Below are positions 14,453 through 21,577 of a DNA stretch of 21,577 bases, in pieces. This DNA comes from Synergistaceae bacterium. Lineage in GTDB: Bacteria > Synergistota > Synergistia > Synergistales > Aminobacteriaceae. The first letter of the stretch is position 1. The number at the start of each line of letters is the position of its first letter. The DNA lies in NCBI GenBank assembly GCA_031273365.1, contig JAISSA010000131.1:1-21577 (forward strand), written 5' to 3'. Both the position numbers and the translations under genes were made by a program. The notes beneath the pieces were generated by a model, which was not told the origin of the DNA, searched no databases, and saw only the letters and a program-made list of their open reading frames with translations.

Positions 14453-14516
14453 AAATTAACGGGGTCAGGGGCCTAAGGCCCCTGCGGGGTATGGGGCGGA
14501 GCCCCATGGTTTTAAG
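14453..14516 (+). repeat. Dispersed GC-hairpin repeat after pglC
   Basis: It starts at the pglC stop: AAATTAACGGGGTCAGGGG, a 9-bp stem CAGGGGCCT/AGGCCCCTG (14466-14484), GCGGGGT, a second stem ATGGGGC/GCCCCAT (14491-14507), then GGTTTTAAG. The interior of the element at 901-1016, on the minus strand after lysX, shares the flanking sequence and keeps both hairpins with changed bases. In both places the repeat follows a stop codon on the coding strand, so it may buffer or partly terminate transcripts. Confidence 0.8.
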
Positions 14517-14554
14517 TCCCTGGCATTTATAAAAAAATCTAAAAGGAATGGATA

Positions 14555-14770
14555 ATGATGCAGATCCTGAATATTATTTCTGAAGTTCTTGGAGTATCCG
14601 TTTCAGAGTCAGATTCTGTCGATACCGTCGCCGGGTGGGATTCTCTGAAGACGCTGCAGATCGTCATGGCGCTGGAGGAGGCCGGCTGCTCCATTCCGCT
14701 GGAGAAGATCGCGGAGATAAAGTCCGTCGGGGACATTTTTGCGACGGCGACGGGGAGGGTACGGCAATGA
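14555..14770 (+). CDS. Acyl carrier protein
   Basis: This 71-aa acidic protein carries an acyl group on a phosphopantetheine arm. The attachment serine is Ser30 in AGWDSLKTLQIVMALEE, matching the ACP D-S-L motif. Helices before and after it fit the four-helix fold, and the length is slightly short for an ACP (about 75-80). An AAGGA site precedes ATGATG; translation may begin at 14555 or 14558. Its stop overlaps the start of the next gene by ATGA. It lies between pglC and a PglD-like acyltransferase and two genes before fkbH. It is therefore probably a dedicated carrier for a sugar-modifying acyl group rather than the fatty acid synthesis ACP; that is inference. Confidence 0.92.
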   Translation: MMQILNIISEVLGVSVSESDSVDTVAGWDSLKTLQIVMALEEAGCSIPLEKIAEIKSVGDIFATATGRVRQ

Positions 14771-15423
14771 CGGATCTCGTCATCTACGGGGCCGGGGGCC
14801 TGGGGCGGGAGCTTCGGTGGCTGGTCGAGGACGTCGACGCAAAAACGGGGGAGTGGAATTTTCTGGGTTTTCTCGACGACCGGCTCTTTGAAAAAAAGAG
14901 AGGGCCTGAAGAAATGACAAAGCGCCTTCCCGTGCTGGGGGATTTTTCGTGGCTCTCCTCCCGAACGACGCCTGTGGCCGTGCTGCCGGGGATGGCGTCG
15001 CCTTCCGCAAAACGCAAAATTTTCGAACGCCTGGCGGGACATCCCCACGTTGTTTTTCCGGCGCTTCGGCACTCCACGGCTCTGATCGCCTTGAACGCGG
15101 CGCTGGGGGAGGGAAGCGTCGTGTCGGCGTTCTGCGTCGTCGCGCCTGACACCGCCGTGGGGCGGGGGTCTTTTTTGAACTGGAGCTCCTCCGTGGGGCA
15201 TGACTCGATTCTCGGGGACTTTTGTTCCGTAATGCCGAACGTCAGCATCTCCGGCGGCGTCACGGTTGGGGACCGAACGCTGATCGGCGCCGGAGCGAAG
15301 ATCCTTCAGGGTCTGAAGATCGGATCGGACGCGACGGTGGGCATCGGCAGCGTCGTTCTTACGGACGTTCCCGACGGGTGCACCGTGCTGGGCTGTCCCG
15401 CGAAAATCATAAGGAGGCCGTAA
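14767..15423 (+). CDS. PglD/NeuD-like sugar acyltransferase (left-handed beta helix)
   Basis: This 218-aa protein opens with LVIYGAGGLGREL, the nucleotide-sugar-binding fold of the PglD/NeuD family, followed by FLGFLDDR. From about residue 95 it shows hexapeptide repeats: ALIALNAALGEGSVVSAFCVVAPDTAVGRGSFLNWS and onward to TVGIGSVVLTDVPDGCTVLGCPAKIIRR. His145 in SSVGHDSIL is the expected catalytic base. Family members N-acetylate the 4-amino group of a UDP-sugar from acetyl-CoA. With an ACP gene overlapping its start and fkbH just behind, this one may take the acyl group from acyl-ACP instead. The acyl donor is undetermined. Its ATG overlaps the ACP stop, which suggests translational coupling. 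Confidence 0.85.
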   Translation: MTDLVIYGAGGLGRELRWLVEDVDAKTGEWNFLGFLDDRLFEKKRGPEEMTKRLPVLGDFSWLSSRTTPVAVLPGMASPSAKRKIFERLAGHPHVVFPALRHSTALIALNAALGEGSVVSAFCVVAPDTAVGRGSFLNWSSSVGHDSILGDFCSVMPNVSISGGVTVGDRTLIGAGAKILQGLKIGSDATVGIGSVVLTDVPDGCTVLGCPAKIIRRP

Positions 15424-15432
15424 CGGAGAGCC

Positions 15433-17064
15433 ATGCGTTCGATCGCCGTTCTCTCCAACGTCACCGTCGAAAGCCTCGTGCAGCGCATGGGGAAGGATAT
15501 GAAGAAGGATATGAAGAAGGACACGCGGGTCTTCGCCATCCCGGGGTTCGACGCGTGGCGCTCCGAGCTTCTGGACCCGTCCTCCGCGCTCTGGCGGGAC
15601 TCCGTAAGGACGATCTGCGTGATTCTGCACGGGCCTGCCCTTTTTCCCGCGGGCGCGGATGCCCGATTCAGGGAGGTCCTTGCCGGGCCCGTGGAGATTA
15701 TCGCGCGGGCCCGGGCGACGCACAGGGATAAAATTTTCGTCGTCTCGACGCTGGACCTCCCCTCTCCTCCCGTCCTGCCCCTGACGGGGGAAAATTTTTC
15801 CGCGCAGGCGGCCGCCTTCTGGCGTGGGGAGCTGGAGGCGATGGACGTTCCGATCCTCGACCTCCCGGAGCTTGTCGCCGACGCGGGGCGGGAACGCTTT
15901 TACAGCTCTAAAATGTGGTATTTCGGCTCTCTGCCCTTTTCCCAGCGGGGCGAGGTCCTGCTGGCGCGGGAAATCCTGCGTATTGAAGGCGTCCTGCGGG
16001 GAGAGCGCAAAAAATGCCTCGTCCTGGACCTGGACAACACGTTATGGGGAGGCGTCATCGGCGAGGACGGACTGGAGGGCATCGCGCTCTCCTCCGTCGG
16101 CCTGGGCGCTCAGTATCGGGACGCGCAGCGCGTCGTCAAAGGGCTGGCCGAACAGGGGATCCTTCTGGCGGTCGCCTCCAAAAACAACCTGGAGGACGCT
16201 CTTCGCCCCTTCAGGGAGCATCCGCACATGCTCCTCAAAGAAGAAGATTTCGTCAGGATAAAGGCCGACTGGAACCCCAAGCCCGACAACATCGCGTCGA
16301 TCGCCCGGGAGCTGAACATCGGGCTGGACTCTCTGGTGTTCGTCGACGACAGCCCTCTGGAGCGGGAGGCCGTCAGGGCGGCGCTGCCGGAGGTCGCCGT
16401 TCCGGATTTTCCGACCGACTCCTCCGAGCTGCCCGCGTTCATGGGCAAAGTGGCTCGCGCGTACTTCACGGCGCTGCGCGTTGGAGAGGAAGACGCCGGA
16501 AAAACGGAGATGTATCGGGCGGAGGCCGAAAGAGAGGCCGCGCGGAGCGTTCACCTGTCTTTGGACGACTACCTGGCCTCGCTGGAGATGAAGCTGGGCC
16601 TGCATCGTCTTCGCGAGGACGAGCTCGCGCGCGCGGCGCAGCTCACGCAGAAGACCAACCAATTCAACCTGACGACGAGGCGCTATACTGAGGCGGACAT
16701 GGCCGTCCTGTTGAACGACGAGCACGTCCGCGTCTGGATGGCCGAGCTGAACGACCGCTTCGGCGACTACGGCAGAATCTGTCTCGTGATCGCCAGGGTG
16801 GCTCCGCCGCGCGCCGTGATCGAAACCTTCCTGATGAGCTGCCGGACCATGGGGCGAGGGGTCGAGGACGCCGTTCTTTCGTGGGTCGAGGAGGAGCTGG
16901 CGGCGGAGGGTGTAACGACCGTGGAGGGGCAGTACGTCGAGACGACGAAGAACGGGCCGGTACGCGATTTTTGGAGAAAAATGGGTTATACTCCGAATGG
17001 AGATTCATGGCTGTCATACGCGCCTTTTGTGGAAAGGAGAACCCGAATATGCCGAAGCTCTTGA
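15433..17064 (+). CDS. fkbH: FkbH-like HAD/GNAT protein, glyceryl-ACP forming type
   Basis: FkbH-type proteins take a phosphoglyceryl unit from 1,3-bisphosphoglycerate, remove the phosphate and place glyceryl on an ACP; they were first known from polyketide clusters. The 543-aa protein has an N-terminal SGNH-like region (about 30-190), a HAD phosphatase core with LVLDLDNTLWGGVIGEDG (nucleophile Asp199, second Asp201), FVDDSPLEREAVRAALPEV as the acidic motif, and a C-terminal GNAT-like domain with LTQKTNQFNLTTRRYTEADM and MSCRTMGRGVEDAVLSWVEE. All are typical of the family. Near the start AAGGATATGAAG is repeated (15493-15516), giving KKD repeats. A GGAGAG site precedes the ATG, 9 bases after the upstream stop. 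Role in glycan acylation is inferred from the neighbouring ACP and PglD-like genes; some FkbH relatives load other C3 units. Confidence 0.9.
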   Translation: MRSIAVLSNVTVESLVQRMGKDMKKDMKKDTRVFAIPGFDAWRSELLDPSSALWRDSVRTICVILHGPALFPAGADARFREVLAGPVEIIARARATHRDKIFVVSTLDLPSPPVLPLTGENFSAQAAAFWRGELEAMDVPILDLPELVADAGRERFYSSKMWYFGSLPFSQRGEVLLAREILRIEGVLRGERKKCLVLDLDNTLWGGVIGEDGLEGIALSSVGLGAQYRDAQRVVKGLAEQGILLAVASKNNLEDALRPFREHPHMLLKEEDFVRIKADWNPKPDNIASIARELNIGLDSLVFVDDSPLEREAVRAALPEVAVPDFPTDSSELPAFMGKVARAYFTALRVGEEDAGKTEMYRAEAEREAARSVHLSLDDYLASLEMKLGLHRLREDELARAAQLTQKTNQFNLTTRRYTEADMAVLLNDEHVRVWMAELNDRFGDYGRICLVIARVAPPRAVIETFLMSCRTMGRGVEDAVLSWVEEELAAEGVTTVEGQYVETTKNGPVRDFWRKMGYTPNGDSWLSYAPFVERRTRICRSS

Positions 17065-18242
17065 TGGTAACGACGGTGGCGGCAACGCTGCGCGCTTTTT
17101 TGCTGCCCTACGCCAGGCACTTCAAAAAACTGGGATGGCAGGTCGACGCCATGTCGAGGGACGCTTCCTCGCTTTCTTCGTGGGAGGAATGCCCCTTCGA
17201 TCACTGTCACGACGTCGCCTTCAGCCGGAGTCCGTGGAGCCTCGAAAGTCTGCGTCCCCGGAATTTCAGGGCGCTGACCGCCCGGATACGCGCGCTGGTC
17301 GAGGAAGGCGGGTACGACATCATCCACGTCCATACGCCCGTGGCCTCCTTCGTCACGCGGATGGCCCTGCGCAGGCTTGTGGAGCCTGTGGAGCCTGTGG
17401 AGCGACCGCGCCCGAAGATCGTCTACACCGCGCATGGTTTTCATTTTTACTCGGATGGGAACCTGTTCAAAAACGCGCTCTTTATCGCCCTGGAGCGTCT
17501 GGCGGGGGAGTGGACCGACCACACGATAACGATCAACCGGGATGACTGGGAGGCGGCGCTGTTCCATAAAATCGCGAAAAGGAAGCGACTCTCCCTGCTG
17601 CCGGGGATCGGTCTGGATTTTTCCGAGTACTCGCCGGGGGCGGTTTCCATCGCCGACGCCAGAAAGGTTCATCTGGACCTGGGCCTGACGACGGACGACG
17701 AACTGTTCCTGATGGTGGCGGAGTTCAACCCGGGCAAACGGCACAGGGACGCCCTCGTCGCCCTCTCGAAGACGGGGCGAAAGAATTTCCATCTGGCGCT
17801 CGCCGGCACGGGGCCGCTCGAAAACGATATGAAGCGCCTCGCCTTTTCGCTGGGGATCGCGTTGCGCGTGCACTTCCTGGGGCAGAGGCCGGACGTGCCC
17901 CTTTTGATGCTGTCCTCCCGCGCCACGATCCTGCCGTCCGAACGCGAGGGGCTGAACCGCAGCGTCATGGAGTCGATCTGCCTCGGCATCCCGGTGCTGG
18001 GCGCCGACGTCCGCGGGATTCGCGACCTCGTCACGAGCCCGGACCGGGGAGCGCTTTTCCCCCTGGGAAACTCGGCCGCGCTGGCCGCAGCCATGATCCT
18101 GTCGGTCGACTCTCCCTGTCCGGAAAGGCCGAAGCCGGATCCTCTCTGGAGCATCGATCACCTTCTGAAGGAACACGAAAAAATTTACGGCAGACTGCTG
18201 GAAAACTCCCGGCCTGTGGCTGAAGCAGGCGTACAGTCATGA
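17049..18242 (+). CDS. GT4-family glycosyltransferase (PglA-like)
   Basis: This 397-aa retaining glycosyltransferase has two Rossmann domains and probably adds a second sugar to the lipid-linked first sugar at the inner membrane. The N-terminal half has KLLMVTTVAATLRAFLLPYARHF and YDIIHVHTPVASFVTRMA; TAHGFHFYSDGN follows. The C-terminal donor-binding half has LMVAEFNPGKRHRDALVA, LALAGTGPLENDMK and the E-x7-E motif in PSEREGLNRSVMESICLGIPV. I chose the ATG at 17049 (GGAAAGGAG about 9 bases upstream), which overlaps the fkbH end by 16 bases; a longer frame from 16881 reads the fkbH gene in another frame. GTGGAGCCT is tandemly repeated at 17379-17405 (VEPVEPVER). The acceptor is presumed to be the PglC product. 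Confidence 0.88.
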   Translation: MPKLLMVTTVAATLRAFLLPYARHFKKLGWQVDAMSRDASSLSSWEECPFDHCHDVAFSRSPWSLESLRPRNFRALTARIRALVEEGGYDIIHVHTPVASFVTRMALRRLVEPVEPVERPRPKIVYTAHGFHFYSDGNLFKNALFIALERLAGEWTDHTITINRDDWEAALFHKIAKRKRLSLLPGIGLDFSEYSPGAVSIADARKVHLDLGLTTDDELFLMVAEFNPGKRHRDALVALSKTGRKNFHLALAGTGPLENDMKRLAFSLGIALRVHFLGQRPDVPLLMLSSRATILPSEREGLNRSVMESICLGIPVLGADVRGIRDLVTSPDRGALFPLGNSAALAAAMILSVDSPCPERPKPDPLWSIDHLLKEHEKIYGRLLENSRPVAEAGVQS

Positions 18243-18272
18243 AAATAAAATAAAACAAACAGGGGGCGGCCG

Positions 18273-20945
<2,673 letters not shown>

Positions 20946-20951
20946 CGGGTC

Positions 20952-21386
20952 ATGGAGATGGAACTTGAGGAACTGCTGCAACAGCTGGACGATATCGCGC
21001 CCCCAAAAAACAGGGACGGCAGTAAAAAAATAATTCTCGCCATCGACGACGAACCGACGAACCTCACGCGGATCAACGACATTCTGAAGGAATATTTCGA
21101 CGTTCGCGTCTGCGCCACGGGCAAACAGGCGCTTTTTATGCTCACGCAGTTCACGCCGGACCTTATCCTGCTGGATATCGAGATGCCGGGCATGACGGGG
21201 TTCGATTTCATGGAGGCATTCCACACGAGGTTCCCGGACCGGAACATTCCCGTCGTCTTCGTCACCTCGCACAGGACTCCGGACGCCGTGGCCCTCGCGT
21301 CCAAAGCGGGCGCGGTCGACTACATCGGCAAACCCTTTGTCCCGAACACCCTGATATCGAAGGTGTGCGCGACGCTCCGAAGATAG
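20952..21386 (+). CDS. Single-domain response regulator
   Basis: This 144-aa protein is a stand-alone receiver domain with no DNA-binding or enzymatic output. After a 28-residue charged lead it has ILAIDDEPTNLTRINDILK (acidic pocket), the phospho-acceptor Asp75 in LILLDIEMPGMTGFDFME, VVFVTSHRTPDAV (the Thr switch is T/S in this region) and GAVDYIGKPF with the conserved Lys. The ATG at 20952 lies 6 bases after the histidine kinase stop, with GAGGAG in the kinase's last codons serving as ribosome site. It is very likely the partner of the upstream kinase, passing phosphate onward or acting through protein contact. Confidence 0.93.
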   Translation: MEMELEELLQQLDDIAPPKNRDGSKKIILAIDDEPTNLTRINDILKEYFDVRVCATGKQALFMLTQFTPDLILLDIEMPGMTGFDFMEAFHTRFPDRNIPVVFVTSHRTPDAVALASKAGAVDYIGKPFVPNTLISKVCATLRR

Positions 21387-21420
21387 GCGATACCCGCCAG
21401 CCAAAAAACCGAAAGGCCAA

Positions 21421-21577
21421 ATGACTGACGAAACTTCTTTACGTTCTCTGACAAAAGTGAAGAATTATGACTGTCACGTATTTTCTCTTCCCGTAGAAAA
21501 TATGCGCAGATTCTTCAGGCATAGCGAGAATACAGCAATTATAAGCTTTTTAAATCACTGCACTTTAACAGATAAAA
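21421..21577 (+). CDS. Partial unrecognised ORF at the right edge, AT-rich
   Basis: A frame open from an ATG at 21421 to the window end encodes 52 residues starting MTDETSLRSLTKVKNYDCHV. AAAGG lies about 6 bases before the ATG. G+C is about 35% by hand count, far below the rest of the window. I do not recognise the protein. The composition suggests a recently acquired gene or the edge of a foreign island. No terminator is evident between the response regulator and this frame. Confidence 0.45.
   Translation, partial: MTDETSLRSLTKVKNYDCHVFSLPVENMRRFFRHSENTAIISFLNHCTLTDK

Noticed and set aside
16881..17048. 56-residue N-terminal extension of the GT4 glycosyltransferase
   Set aside because: It reads out-of-frame fkbH sequence with a Gly/Arg-rich nonsense translation; the ATG at 17049 has its own ribosome site and the standard GT4 opening.

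Overview
This window is a GC-rich bacterial chromosome segment, roughly 60% G+C over most of its length. Its last ~160 bases drop to about 35%. I cannot name the organism from sequence alone. A LysW-type amino-acid-carrier operon, a Campylobacter-like Pgl glycan cluster, a CtsR-like box in front of clpB and frequent TTG/GTG starts would together fit the Synergistota, or a related anaerobe, best. That placement is inference.

Layout. Positions 1-12,407 are read on the minus strand. From its promoter downward there is a lysW-lysX-argC operon (2,144 down to 1, with argC cut by the window edge), which makes arginine and/or lysine on the LysW carrier protein. Above it lie transaldolase, a MOFRL-type glycerate kinase and a GT39-like membrane glycosyltransferase (2,202-6,283), preceded by a doubtful small ORF. 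Next come a stand-alone PEP/pyruvate-binding ATP-grasp protein (6,782-8,494), an unrecognised 304-aa protein (8,678-9,592) and the disaggregase ClpB (9,771-12,407).

Positions 12,572-21,386 are read on the plus strand. They start with a compact surface-glycan operon: a PglE-like aminotransferase, a PglC phosphoglycosyl transferase, an acyl carrier protein, a PglD/NeuD-like acyltransferase, an FkbH-like HAD-GNAT protein and a GT4 glycosyltransferase. A hybrid histidine kinase and a single-domain response regulator follow in close order. A truncated AT-rich ORF begins at the right edge.

The most interesting system is the glycan operon. FkbH-family enzymes load a glycerate-derived C3 acyl unit onto an ACP. 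Finding FkbH and ACP flanking the PglD-like N-acyltransferase, downstream of PglE and PglC, suggests a lipid-linked amino sugar whose amine is acylated from an acyl-ACP (possibly glyceroyl) rather than from acetyl-CoA. No 4,6-dehydratase (PglF), flippase or PglB-type oligosaccharyltransferase is visible in the window.

Two families of GC-rich dispersed hairpin repeats occupy the intergenic spaces. In-frame minisatellites occur in four genes of the plus-strand cluster. No rRNA, tRNA, CRISPR array or transposase was found, and no gene-free stretch exceeds 300 bases.
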